From Roseofilum capinflatum BLCC-M114 (GTDB taxonomy: Bacteria > Cyanobacteriota > Cyanobacteriia > Cyanobacteriales > Desertifilaceae), in contig NZ_JAQOSO010000015.1 of assembly GCF_030068505.1 (NCBI RefSeq), forward strand, positions 1-64,000: 64,000 nucleotides of DNA, in the 5' to 3' direction. Every line of letters starts with the position of its first letter. Position 1 is the first letter of the stretch. The notes beneath the pieces were generated by a model. That model did no database searches, had not been told where the DNA came from, and worked only from the letters and a program-made list of their open reading frames with translations. Of the stretch, positions 34,163-42,608 are shown piece by piece. Position numbers and translations under genes: made by a program.

Positions 34163-35113
34163 ATGGCAGCATCCCATAAACCCCGTCCTCAAAGAAACTC
34201 TGAGGGGAAACGCTTTTCGCGTCCCCAGATCAAAGGGAAATCTAAACCCATTCTCAAGTCTCGCCCCTCTCCGGCCAAGACCTCCCAGGAGTCCCTGCCA
34301 GAAGACTCCAAAGAGCGATCGCCAGAAGTAGAGGAAGACTCCAACCCCGACTTAATTTATGGACTCCATCCGGTGCTGGCCGTACTCAAAGGAGAACGGC
34401 ATATTAATCGCGTCTGGATTACGGCCAAAATGAGGTATGATTCCCGCTTTCATACCCTCCTCAACCAGGCCAAAGCCAACGGAACCGTCATTGATGAGGT
34501 AGACTATCGACGACTCGACCAAATCACAGATCGGGGGAACCATCAAGGGGTGGCCATTCAGGTGGCTCCTTATCAATATATGGAGTTCTCAGATCTGGTT
34601 CAAAGGGCCAAAGAACAAACCCCCAATCCAGTCTTAGTTATTGCTGATGGAATTACCGATCCCCATAACCTAGGAGCAATGATTCGCACGGCTGAAGCGG
34701 TGGGATCGCAGGGACTCGTGATCCCCCAACGGCGAGCGGTGGGGATCACCTCTACCGTGGTCAAAGTAGCCGCCGGATCTTTAGAATCTTTTCCAGTTTC
34801 TAGGGTTGTCAATCTGGCGCGGGCCTTGGAAGAATTGAAAGCATCAGGCTTTTGGATTTATGGAACGGTCGCTGAATCGGGTGAAGCCCTCCATCAAGTC
34901 AACTTTTCGGGAGCGATCGCCCTCGTCATTGGTTCAGAAGGCAGTGGTTTAAACTTGCTGACCCAACGCCATTGTGATTTCCTCATTTCCATCCCCCTCC
35001 AAGGCAATACCCCCAGTCTCAATGCTTCTGTAGCCACTGGCATGAGCCTTTATGAGATTTACCGGCAACGGTGGAATGCTCCCTTGGAACTTTCAGAGCA
35101 ATTGCCAAAATAA
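34163..35113 (+). CDS. rlmB: 23S rRNA (guanosine-2'-O)-methyltransferase, RlmB/TrmH family
   Basis: 316 residues. An unstructured basic/Ser/Pro leader (about 1-60) precedes a substrate-binding domain ([11 protein letters not shown]) and the SpoU knot domain. Motif 1 is [15 protein letters not shown], motif 2 V-I-G-S-E-G-S-G-L, and motif 3 [15 protein letters not shown]. It methylates ribose in 23S rRNA using SAM. Assignment to RlmB rather than another SpoU enzyme rests on length and the N-terminal domain. The neighbouring mini-RNase III also works on 23S rRNA. Confidence 0.9.
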   Translation: MAASHKPRPQRNSEGKRFSRPQIKGKSKPILKSRPSPAKTSQESLPEDSKERSPEVEEDSNPDLIYGLHPVLAVLKGERHINRVWITAKMRYDSRFHTLLNQAKANGTVIDEVDYRRLDQITDRGNHQGVAIQVAPYQYMEFSDLVQRAKEQTPNPVLVIADGITDPHNLGAMIRTAEAVGSQGLVIPQRRAVGITSTVVKVAAGSLESFPVSRVVNLARALEELKASGFWIYGTVAESGEALHQVNFSGAIALVIGSEGSGLNLLTQRHCDFLISIPLQGNTPSLNASVATGMSLYEIYRQRWNAPLELSEQLPK

Positions 35114-35213
35114 ATTCCACAATGTATAACAAAATGTAAAGAAACTCAACCATCGATCAATTGCGTCCGCTCAACCTTATCGTCCATCGGCAGAGTCAAT
35201 AGGCAGGCTAGTA

Positions 35214-35495
35214 ATGAATAACCTCAAAGACTTGTTAGTAAACACTCAAAATTTCCTTGGTTTCGCCTACTGGATTGAAATCAAAACACAAATCCCCGCT
35301 TGTACCTACTACTTCGGCCCCTTCCAGAGCCAAGAAGAAGCCCAACAAGCTCAAGAAGGCTATGAAGATGATCTCAAAGCTGAAGCGGCCCAAGGCATCA
35401 GTAGCGTGATTAAACAATGTAAGCCAGAATCTCTGACTATCTCTGAAGACTTGGGGGAGATTAATGGGCAGCAGACTCCTGCCTATACGGGTTAA
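35214..35495 (+). CDS. DUF1816 domain protein
   Basis: 93 residues. The pattern A-Y-W-I-E-I-K-T-x-x-P-x-C-T-Y-Y-F-G-P-F, then G-Y-x-x-D-L and a Cys-Pro end, is that of DUF1816, a small domain nearly confined to cyanobacteria. It resembles a phycobilisome linker C-terminal domain in size. No membrane segment or signal. Function unknown; it stands alone. Confidence 0.85.
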   Translation: MNNLKDLLVNTQNFLGFAYWIEIKTQIPACTYYFGPFQSQEEAQQAQEGYEDDLKAEAAQGISSVIKQCKPESLTISEDLGEINGQQTPAYTG

Positions 35496-35543
35496 ACTGA
35501 GGCAAAAAGAAAATAAGCCATTAGCTATTACCTGCCCAAAGTC

Positions 35544-36356
35544 CTAGAATTGCTGAGAGTCTAACCAATGGTCAATATCGGCTAAAACTAGGTTAGGGAC
35601 TTCCCAAGGAAATAAATGGGCCGTTTCTGGATAGCAGTGCCATTGGCTCTGGGATAGAGCTTGGGCCGTTTCCCAACTAGAATCGGCAGTAATATGACAA
35701 TCTTGGGCCCCGGCTAACACTAAAGCGGGGCATGGGATCTGATTGATAAGCTTTAGGCGATCGTAGCGCTCTCTCAGGGCCCGATTGAGGGCGCGGTTGG
35801 CCGCCCCAGAAGTGGAGAGATAGGCCCTTGTGCCTTCTTGGGCTAAATAGCGGTAAGCTTGGGGTGTATGTTGGCGGATTAAATAGCGAAAGAGCGATCG
35901 CCGCCCAAAGCAGTTAATATTCCACTCCCATCCCGGTTTGATGCCATTCAGCAGTGCCGCTATCCCTGTATACAGATAATCGAGCCAACTGACTGGGGGA
36001 TGATTGCCACGGGGCCGAGCTGCTGTTGCCACCAGAATTAACCCCTTCACCCGTTGCGGATGCCTAAGAGCCAATTCCAGGGCTAGAATGCCTCCTAAAG
36101 ACCATCCCAAGAGCAAAAACGGGCCAATCTGTAACCGCTCCAATAACATCTCTAGATCGGTTAAATGATCGACCAATTCAAACTCCCCTCCTGCCGGGGA
36201 ACGGCCATACCCGCGCAAATCTGGGGCGATCGTCCAAAACTGCTGAGACAGGCGATCGGTAAACACGGACATCGAGCCACTTGTACCCGGATGGCCATGT
36301 AAACACAAAATTGGGAACCCTTTCCCCTTCGACTCCACAAACAACTCCTGGCTCAT
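35544..36356 (-). CDS. Alpha/beta hydrolase
   Basis: 270 residues with a full catalytic triad: nucleophile Ser in L-G-W-S-L-G-G, Asp in L-A-G-A-Q-D-C-H-I and His in T-A-H-L-F-P-W-E. The oxyanion loop is L-H-G-H-P-G-T. The fold is like epoxide hydrolases and esterases; substrate cannot be told. Its ATG overlaps the TGA of the upstream nitrate-reductase-associated gene (ATGA), so the two are translationally coupled. Confidence 0.9.
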   Translation of the reverse strand: MSQELFVESKGKGFPILCLHGHPGTSGSMSVFTDRLSQQFWTIAPDLRGYGRSPAGGEFELVDHLTDLEMLLERLQIGPFLLLGWSLGGILALELALRHPQRVKGLILVATAARPRGNHPPVSWLDYLYTGIAALLNGIKPGWEWNINCFGRRSLFRYLIRQHTPQAYRYLAQEGTRAYLSTSGAANRALNRALRERYDRLKLINQIPCPALVLAGAQDCHITADSSWETAQALSQSQWHCYPETAHLFPWEVPNLVLADIDHWLDSQQF

Positions 36357-36829
36357 GGCACAATCTGAAACTCCCGCAATGCGGGGACAAAATTATGATT
36401 TTCGTGACTCGGACGACTGAGTTTAATTAAAGCAAAACGTTGCGCTGGAGTCAGCCTAGCCCATTGCTCCAGAGTCAAATCAACCCCCACACTCTCAGCC
36501 TTCTCCAGTACAGTTCTGGCGATCGCCGTTGCATCCATCCAAGGGGGATCTGGCTCAATATCGAGATCCTTGGGAAAGTTTCCTGTTTTGGCAAAAATCA
36601 ACTCTCGCAACCCTTGCCGATAGGCCTGCTGCTCCTCCAGAGTCTCACAAGGTGCAGCCATCAGCCCCTCTCTTTCCTCTAGCGTCAATTGATACCAATG
36701 GGTTAACTTCAGCTTCACCCCACAACTATCGAGTTTCATCCGTACCTGCATGGGAATACAGCGCAGGTCTTGCACAAAATCGGTTTCAAACTTAAAAAAC
36801 GATAGGTTGTTGCCCTGATTCTCACTCAT
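36353..36829 (-). CDS. narM: Nitrate reductase-associated protein (NarM-like)
   Basis: 158 residues from ATG 36829. The longer open frame upstream is mostly MITE-like sequence. It matches Nitr_red_assoc proteins: F-F-K-F-E-T-D-F-V-Q-D-L-R-C-I-P-M-Q-V-R-M-K-L-D, then V-K-L-K-L-T-H-W-Y-Q-L. In cyanobacteria NarM is required for nitrate reductase (NarB) activity and usually neighbours nitrate genes. Here it sits instead with a hydrolase gene, coupled by an ATGA overlap, and no nirA or narB is in the window. Function in nitrate reduction is from the family only. Confidence 0.85.
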   Translation of the reverse strand: MSENQGNNLSFFKFETDFVQDLRCIPMQVRMKLDSCGVKLKLTHWYQLTLEEREGLMAAPCETLEEQQAYRQGLRELIFAKTGNFPKDLDIEPDPPWMDATAIARTVLEKAESVGVDLTLEQWARLTPAQRFALIKLSRPSHENHNFVPALREFQIVP

Positions 36830-36874
36830 GAAGGATCGGTTGTTAAGGGTTTCTATAAGAGTGTAGCAAACCTC

Positions 36875-37034
36875 TATAGCTAGTCTAAGTTGTGCAACAG
36901 ACAATGCCCTCTCCCTAATCCCTCTCCCTAAATCCCTCTCCCTTGGGAGAGGGACTTCTGCTCCCCTTCTCCTGCGGGAGAAGGGGCTGGGGGATGAGGG
37001 GCAGCCATTACATAACTCATTTAGGTTTGCTATA
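36875..37034 (-). mobile_element. MITE-like element, copy 3
   Basis: About 160 bp in the reverse sense to the copies at 5197. It begins TATAGCTAGTCTAAGTTGTG and ends AACTCATTTAGGTTTGCTATA, the matching terminal repeats. It lies 45 bases upstream of narM. In a stretch next to it (37062-37110) lies TAGGGGCG ... GCCCCTAC, another dispersed stem. Confidence 0.75.
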
Positions 37035-37161
37035 TAGTCATTTGAATTAGGAAACAGATATGATATAGGGGCGTTCACGTCGCAAAGCGATAGGGCTGGA
37101 AAGCCCCTACAAGTTTTGTAAAAATACCTTTGCGGCTCACAAGAGGACATTGAGCCATTCT

Positions 37162-38136
37162 ATGACCAAAACTGCACTAATCACAGGAGTTACCGGACAA
37201 GATGGTTACTACTTGAGCCAATTATTATTAAAAAAAGGATATCATGTGGTGGGGTTAGTCCCTCCAGAGCGAACTCAGAATATCTCAAAATTGGGCGAGT
37301 TAGCCGAACAAATTGAAGTGTATCCGGTGAAGTTAACCGATAGTGATGCCCTGATTGAGATGGTTGCCCAAAAACAGCCGGATGAAATTTATAATTTAGC
37401 GGCTCCTAGTTTTGTTCCCGCTTCTTGGAGCGATCCGCTAGGGACATTGGACTTGGTGACGGGAACAGCTACGCGGCTATTAGATGCGGTACGCCAAGCC
37501 AATTTAAACACCCGATTTTATCAGGCCAGTAGTTCGGAAATGTTTGGCGATGTGCGCTGTTCTCCCCAGGATGAAGAAACGGCATTTCGACCGAAAAATC
37601 CCTATGCGGCGGCTAAACTTCATGCCCATTGGACAATGGTACATCATCGAGAACGGTATGGTTTATTTGCCTGTAGCGGAATTTTATATAATCATGAATC
37701 TCCCCGCCGACCGAGAAATTTTGTCACCCGTAAAGTGTCTTTAGCGGCTGCTTCGATTAAGTTGGGTTTGAGAGAAAATTTAGAGATGGGAAGTTTAGAA
37801 GCAAAACGAGATTGGGGCTATGCAGGCGATCATGTGGAAGCCATGTGGCGAATGTTGCAAGCAGACGAGCCGGAAGAGTATGTAATTGGGACGGGAAAGC
37901 TCCACAGCGTTCAGGATTTGGTGGCTGCGGCGTTTGCTTGTGTGGATTTGAATTGGGAGGATTATGTAACGATTAATCCGAAGTTTTTGCGCCAAGATGA
38001 GCATTTCCAATTGGTGGCTAATCCCACCAAGGCCAAGACAAAATTAGGATGGAATCCCCAGGTGAGTTTTGGGCAATTGATTGAGAAAATGGTACGACAG
38101 GATTTAGAGTTATTAAAAGAAGGGGAGATAGGGTGA
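37162..38136 (+). CDS. gmd: GDP-mannose 4,6-dehydratase-like SDR enzyme
   Basis: 324 residues from ATG 37162 (a TTG lies 12 bases upstream). NAD(P) motif G-V-T-G-Q-D-G-Y-Y-L at the N-terminus, catalytic Ser/Thr region S-S-S-E-M-F-G and Y-A-A-A-K-L-H-A-H with the Tyr-x-x-x-Lys, then R-D-W-G-Y-A-G-D, all typical of Gmd. It makes GDP-4-keto-6-deoxymannose, a precursor of GDP-fucose or rhamnose-like sugars, in the cytoplasm. The length (about 325) is shorter than most Gmd. A glycosyltransferase gene follows, so a surface-polysaccharide role is likely. Confidence 0.88.
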   Translation: MTKTALITGVTGQDGYYLSQLLLKKGYHVVGLVPPERTQNISKLGELAEQIEVYPVKLTDSDALIEMVAQKQPDEIYNLAAPSFVPASWSDPLGTLDLVTGTATRLLDAVRQANLNTRFYQASSSEMFGDVRCSPQDEETAFRPKNPYAAAKLHAHWTMVHHRERYGLFACSGILYNHESPRRPRNFVTRKVSLAAASIKLGLRENLEMGSLEAKRDWGYAGDHVEAMWRMLQADEPEEYVIGTGKLHSVQDLVAAAFACVDLNWEDYVTINPKFLRQDEHFQLVANPTKAKTKLGWNPQVSFGQLIEKMVRQDLELLKEGEIG

Positions 38137-38146
38137 TAGGGATCTA

Positions 38147-38322
38147 TATAGCTAGTCTAAATGAATCGTGCAACGGGAAATGCCCTCTCCCTAAATCCCT
38201 CTCCCACGGGAGAGGGACTTCTGCTCCCCTTCTCCCTTCGGCTTCGCTCAGGGCAGCGCCTGCGGGAGAAGGGGCTGGGGGATGAGGGGCAGCCATTACA
38301 TAACTCATTTAGGTTTGCTATA
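38147..38322 (-). mobile_element. MITE-like element, copy 4 (with a 24-bp insertion)
   Basis: It begins TATAGCTAGTCTAAATGAAT and ends AGGTTTGCTATA. Compared with copy 3 it has an extra CTTCGGCTTCGCTCAGGGCA stretch within the second hairpin. It lies between gmd and the glycosyltransferase. Confidence 0.75.
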
Positions 38323-38326
38323 TACC

Positions 38327-38357
38327 TATTCCCTATTCCCTATTCCCTATTCCCTAA
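38327..38357 (+). repeat. Heptamer tandem repeat (TATTCCC)n
   Basis: Four to five TATTCCC units just before the glycosyltransferase ATG at 38363. Related tracts occur at about 7405, 10500 and 28550. This is a short tandem repeat of known cyanobacterial type. Confidence 0.85.
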
Positions 38358-38362
38358 TTGCC

Positions 38363-39478
38363 ATGGATATATTTGTGTTTTTGGAAATTTTTAGCCTGGA
38401 AGGAGGTATCCAATCCTATGTGAAAGATATTCTCAGGGGTTATGTTGAATTGTCCGCTCAACATCCGGAAAAAAGGGCTGAAGTTTATCTTTTGCGAGAT
38501 CCTGCGGGATGTGATAATCCCTTTGAGGGTAAACCGGGTCTGAAGTTTTATTATTTCAAAAAAGAACAAGCTTGGTTAGGTCGCACCCATTTAGCGAGTA
38601 CGCTGTTTCTCCATTTGCTGCAAAAACGGCCCCATCGGGTGTTTTGTGGCCATGTGTATTTAGCGCCCTTGATCCAAATCTTATGTCAGCCTTTGGGGAT
38701 TCCCTATACGGTTTTGACCTATGGTAAGGAAGCTTGGGAGCCTTTAGAAGCTAAGTATCGCAATGCACTGCAAAAAGCGGAATGGATTTGGACGATTAGC
38801 CGCTATAGTCGGGATCAGACGAGTGCGAATAATAACCTCGATCGCCAGAAATTTGAATTGCTTCCCTGTGCGATCGATGGAGATGGGTTTACCCCAGGGC
38901 CAAAAAATCAGGAGTTGATACAAGGTTACCAGTTGGAGAAAGCTAAGGTGCTGATGACGGTTGCTCGGTTGTGGAGTGGGGATATTTATAAGGGGGTGGA
39001 TGTGACGATCCGAGCGCTGCCGAAAATTGCCCATGCGATCGCAGATGTGAAGTATTTGGTGATTGGACGGGGAGACGATCGCCCCCGGTTGGAGAAATTA
39101 GCAGAAGATCTAGGAGTGAGCGATCGCGTCGTATTTGCCGGGTTTGTCCCCGATGAGGCCTTGGTCGATCATTACCGTCTCGCAGACGCTTATATTATGC
39201 CCTCCCAAGAAGGATTTGGCATTGTATATCTTGAAGCGATGGCTTGTGGTGTTCCCGTGTTATCTGGGGATAATGATGGTTCCGCCGATCCCTTACAGGA
39301 TGGTCGTTTGGGCTGGCAAGTGCCCTACCGAGACCCGGAAGCGGTAGCAAAAGCCTGTATCGAAATTCTGCAAGGAGGCGATCGCCGTTGTGACGGTTCT
39401 TGGTTACGGGAACAAGCTCTAGAAGGGTTTGGAAAACCGGCCTTTAGCCAACGGTTAGCTCAACTTCTCCATGACTGA
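38363..39478 (+). CDS. Glycosyltransferase, GT4 family
   Basis: 371 residues from ATG 38363; the longer frame runs through a repeat. GT-B fold with N-terminal E-G-G-I-Q-S-Y-V, the acceptor half, then the C-terminal donor half with V-A-R-L-W-S-G-D-I-Y-K-G-V-D and the nucleotide-sugar motif P-S-Q-E-G-F-G-I-V-Y-L-E-A-M-A-C-G-V-P. It transfers a sugar from a nucleotide donor to a lipid-linked or surface glycan. Neighbouring gmd suggests GDP-mannose or a derived sugar as donor, an inference only. Confidence 0.9.
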   Translation: MDIFVFLEIFSLEGGIQSYVKDILRGYVELSAQHPEKRAEVYLLRDPAGCDNPFEGKPGLKFYYFKKEQAWLGRTHLASTLFLHLLQKRPHRVFCGHVYLAPLIQILCQPLGIPYTVLTYGKEAWEPLEAKYRNALQKAEWIWTISRYSRDQTSANNNLDRQKFELLPCAIDGDGFTPGPKNQELIQGYQLEKAKVLMTVARLWSGDIYKGVDVTIRALPKIAHAIADVKYLVIGRGDDRPRLEKLAEDLGVSDRVVFAGFVPDEALVDHYRLADAYIMPSQEGFGIVYLEAMACGVPVLSGDNDGSADPLQDGRLGWQVPYRDPEAVAKACIEILQGGDRRCDGSWLREQALEGFGKPAFSQRLAQLLHD

Positions 39479-39535
39479 CAATTGGTCAACTGAGCCATTA
39501 TCCTAGAAGAAGACAGACCCCAGAAGGAGGCGATC

Positions 39536-39925
39536 GTGAACTTAGACGACTGGAAGAAACTTCAGATTAACCTATCCGGTATTGGCTTTTGGTTAGCCAT
39601 TTTTGGGGGAGTTTGGCTGTTAGGATCGGTAGGCTTGGGCTGGATCGTCCATTCGATTCTGATTCTGATTGTCTTATTGGCGATCGCCCCTGTTGTTCTC
39701 CTCATTGGTTTGCGTTGGTGGTTGCAACGAAACCTAATTGAGTCTTCCTGTCCCGTGTGCCAGACCTCATTTCCAGCCTTAAATAACACTCAGGTTCGCT
39801 GTCCCGGTTGCGGGGAACCCCTGCAAGTGTCCTCTGGCAAGTTTACCCGACTGACTCCCGATGGCACAATTGATGTCGAGGCGATCGATGTATCTGTACA
39901 GCAAATCGACGACCGAGCCAGTTAG
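39536..39925 (+). CDS. Membrane protein with C-terminal zinc ribbon
   Basis: 129 residues from GTG 39536, with AGGAGGCG six bases before it. Two membrane helices (about 14-38 and 42-62) are followed by a zinc-ribbon: C-P-V-C at about 72 and C-P-G-C-G at about 89. The acidic C-terminal tail is unremarkable. No family name is recognised; the layout suggests a small membrane protein with a cytoplasmic metal or nucleic-acid-binding knuckle. Confidence 0.75.
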   Translation: MNLDDWKKLQINLSGIGFWLAIFGGVWLLGSVGLGWIVHSILILIVLLAIAPVVLLIGLRWWLQRNLIESSCPVCQTSFPALNNTQVRCPGCGEPLQVSSGKFTRLTPDGTIDVEAIDVSVQQIDDRAS

Positions 39926-39973
39926 GACTTAAATCTTGAATGGGTAAAGTTTTAATTATTAATTTTTCATTAA

Positions 39974-40387
39974 TTATTCCTTCCCCCGATCGCCAGAGGT
40001 TGTCTCCTTGAGTTTCTCTCGTAATTGTACTTGTTCCACTAATTCCTGATTCAAGAAATAATTGAGGAACGTGCGGATGATGGCGATCGCCCCTAATTTT
40101 CCCAGACTTTCCCAACTCGGTGCAACCGTTGTGGCTAAAATATCCGCTCCTAGCTGAAACTCCAGCGCCAAAGCCAGCCAAGACCCCAATTTAATCCGCA
40201 GCAGCACAAACGGAGTTTCTGCATCTCCATAAGTCGTCAGCCTAATTTGATGCATTAGCTTCACGGCTAATCGAAGGGTTTGCACTAAACCAAGGAGAAT
40301 ACAAAAGACTGCCATCATCTCAAAGGCCAGTTGAAGAATTTGAATACAGCCACTAAAGGCTTCTTCAACATGATGTATCCATTCCAT
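39974..40387 (-). CDS. DUF1622 family membrane protein
   Basis: 137 residues. Hydrophobic segments at about 16-40 and 68-92 and near 95-115; the motif F-V-L-L-R-I-K-L-G-S-W-L-A-L-A-L-E-F-Q-L-G-A-D-I is diagnostic of DUF1622. Function unknown. It is 7 bases downstream of the BASS-type transporter, so they likely form an operon. Confidence 0.85.
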   Translation of the reverse strand: MEWIHHVEEAFSGCIQILQLAFEMMAVFCILLGLVQTLRLAVKLMHQIRLTTYGDAETPFVLLRIKLGSWLALALEFQLGADILATTVAPSWESLGKLGAIAIIRTFLNYFLNQELVEQVQLREKLKETTSGDRGKE

Positions 40388-40394
40388 AGGTTTA

Positions 40395-41264
40395 TTATTT
40401 TTGTTCTTGTTGGGCTAGTTTCTTCTGATAGAGATTCGAGTAAATCCCGCCAGCTAAGGAAGAGAATAATGCATAGGTGGCGATCGCCCCTAAGATCCCC
40501 GGATCGGTAAAGTTAGCTGTCGCAATAGCCAGGGCAAGTCCCGCATTACGAGTGCTATTCGCCACCGCAATGGTCAGACGACTTTCGGGTTCCGGCCCGC
40601 CCAAGAAATGACCAATCAGCAAACATGAAGCAGCAAACAACACCGCACCCAGAACCGGCAGAACCCCTGCGGTCAGCACTTTCGGCAAAGCAACTGCCAG
40701 AATGACAACTAACATCCCTAGGAGTAAAAAGCTACCGATTTTAAAAACGGGTTGCTCTAAATCCTCCGCTAGACCGGGCAGCCACTCGTGAAAGGCTAAA
40801 CCCACGGCAATGGGCATAAATTGAGCTTCCGCCACCTGCTTAAACACCGTTGCCACATCAACCGTTGCATTAGCTGGGTAAAGAGCTGAAATCACACTCA
40901 TCCAGAGGGGAACCACTAAAACAGCTAATAGAGCTGTAGTGACCTGAAAGCTACCCGCCAGATCCGGCAGAGCGCGACCCTTGAGCAACTTGCGGTAAAT
41001 CATTGGTGCGCCAGGACAAATGGCCATGGTGGCTAAACCCACTCGCACGGAAAAACTCATGGGAATAATTAGCTCAATGACCATCGCGGCTAAGGGAACG
41101 AAAAGAAACGAGGCTAACAAACACCGGATCAGTAAATTGGGTTTTCGCCAGAGTAGGGAGAGGTTCTTATGGCCTTGGGAAAGCCCAATCGATAACATCA
41201 GAATAAATAGGGTGAGACGAGCATAACTGCTCAAAATGGCTTGGATATCGAGGTCAATAGACAT
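40395..41264 (-). CDS. Bile acid:sodium symporter (BASS)-like transporter
   Basis: 289 residues, with about eight to ten hydrophobic helices and no signal. The pattern A-T-M-A-I-C-P-G-A-P, then N-S-T-R-N-A-G-L-A-L-A-I, is that of the SBF/BASS family core with its crossover helices. Family members move organic anions or bicarbonate with sodium; the substrate here is unknown. Downstream is the DUF1622 membrane gene. Confidence 0.85.
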   Translation of the reverse strand: MSIDLDIQAILSSYARLTLFILMLSIGLSQGHKNLSLLWRKPNLLIRCLLASFLFVPLAAMVIELIIPMSFSVRVGLATMAICPGAPMIYRKLLKGRALPDLAGSFQVTTALLAVLVVPLWMSVISALYPANATVDVATVFKQVAEAQFMPIAVGLAFHEWLPGLAEDLEQPVFKIGSFLLLGMLVVILAVALPKVLTAGVLPVLGAVLFAASCLLIGHFLGGPEPESRLTIAVANSTRNAGLALAIATANFTDPGILGAIATYALFSSLAGGIYSNLYQKKLAQQEQK

Positions 41265-41361
41265 GGCTGAGTTGAGTAAATAGAAAGACTATACACCAAA
41301 GAATTGACCATCTCTGAGTCCGTTAATGAAAAAATTCTTCCCTATTGCCTAGAGCGCAGCG

Positions 41362-41919
41362 TTATACCTTCTGGAAAACATAGGGCCCTAAAATAGCACC
41401 CCAGAGAGATTGACCCGTTTCTCGATCTACTCCGCGATCGTAGCTTTTAAATTCCTCTGAAGTCACTTCAAAGCCGAGTACCACTTGTCGCGTTTTGCCC
41501 TGATATTCAAATGTACAGATTGCATCCGTGGGAGGTTGGGCCATAAAGGTTTGTTTTTGTTGCTTGACAATCAGTAGACAACCGGGTAAAGGAATTAAAT
41601 CTGATGGGGATAAGGACTCAAGCTGGGTGGGATGACTTCCTGCTCCCCGAAACCGTCCCGGATCTTTTAACTGTCGATATTCCACTTGCCATTCTTGAGG
41701 CAATGGTGTAGACCGTAAAATCATCACCCGTTGACGATAGGGTTGATTTAGGTTAACTTTGGGTGCTTGTTCGGCAAATAGGGCAAAACACCCGTCAATT
41801 AAAAAGGGTAACGGTTGATGCCAGAGGCGTAAATGGACATACCATGCCGGTTGATCTAATGCTTGTTTCCGATTTTCCCATGTCCCAGATAAGTAATCTG
41901 CCAGTTGACTTAAAGACAT
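41362..41919 (-). CDS. CpeT/CpcT-like phycobiliprotein lyase
   Basis: 185 residues. Family hallmarks are L-A-D-Y-L-S-G-T-W-E-N near the start, F-A-E-Q-A-P, P-Y-R-Q-R-V, L-P-G-C-L-L-I-V and S-Y-D-R-G-V-D-R-E-T-G-Q-S-L-W-G with G-P-Y-V-F near the end. CpcT attaches phycocyanobilin to Cys-153 of the phycocyanin beta subunit; CpeT acts on phycoerythrin. It is not next to a phycobilisome operon, so which bilin or Cys it serves is open. Confidence 0.85.
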   Translation of the reverse strand: MSLSQLADYLSGTWENRKQALDQPAWYVHLRLWHQPLPFLIDGCFALFAEQAPKVNLNQPYRQRVMILRSTPLPQEWQVEYRQLKDPGRFRGAGSHPTQLESLSPSDLIPLPGCLLIVKQQKQTFMAQPPTDAICTFEYQGKTRQVVLGFEVTSEEFKSYDRGVDRETGQSLWGAILGPYVFQKV

Positions 41920-42053
41920 TTTGCCTGTTGAGTGACTTCACCTCTAGCCATTTTAGCCTTAACTCATCTACTGGAGCGATCGCTGCGATCGCCGGTTGGA
42001 TCGATGTCCAAGACGAGCTTCAATCTTCGCCCAAAACTTAAAGAGTATTTCTG

Positions 42054-42608
42054 ATGCCTAAACTCGATCAAATCGTTGTCATTGATATTGAAGCCACCTG
42101 CTGGCGAAAACGATCGCCACCGGGTCAACACCATGAGATTATTGAAGTGGGGATTGCTACGGTGGATTTCCAGCTATGCCAACCCTTAGAGAAGGAGAGT
42201 ATTTTGGTGAAGCCGATGCTCTCAACAGTGAGTGAGTTTTGTACTCAACTGACCACGTTAACTCAAGAGCAAGTGGATACGGGAGTGAGCTTTCGGGAAG
42301 CGTGCGATCGCCTGAAAAGTGAGTATCATACCCATAACCGAATTTGGGCCAGTTATGGCAACTATGACCGGACTCAGTTTGAGAAGCAATGTCAAATGCT
42401 GCAAGTGCCCTATCCCTTTAGCACTCGGCATATTAATATTAAAACGCTGCTGGCAGTTCTCTATGGTTTACCGAAGGAAGTGGGAATGGCACAAGCTTTA
42501 GAACTGCTCAATCTTCCCCTGATGGGAACCCACCATCGAGGGGTTGATGATGCGTGGAATATTGCCCATATTCTGGCCCATTTGATGAAAGCGTATAGAC
42601 AAGAATGA
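42054..42608 (+). CDS. DEDDh 3'-5' exonuclease
   Basis: 184 residues. ExoI motif V-I-D-I-E-A-T-C-W, ExoII A-S-Y-G-N-Y-D-R and ExoIII T-H-H-R-G-V-D-D-A-W-N-I-A form a complete DEDDh active site. The layout is near ERI-1/KapD-type RNases. It overlaps the menE start (ATGA), so the genes are coupled. Substrate unknown. Confidence 0.9.
   Translation: MPKLDQIVVIDIEATCWRKRSPPGQHHEIIEVGIATVDFQLCQPLEKESILVKPMLSTVSEFCTQLTTLTQEQVDTGVSFREACDRLKSEYHTHNRIWASYGNYDRTQFEKQCQMLQVPYPFSTRHINIKTLLAVLYGLPKEVGMAQALELLNLPLMGTHHRGVDDAWNIAHILAHLMKAYRQE

Noticed and set aside
36830..37150. Long N-terminal extension of the narM frame
   Set aside because: It translates MITE-like repeat sequence, and the conserved protein starts at 36829.
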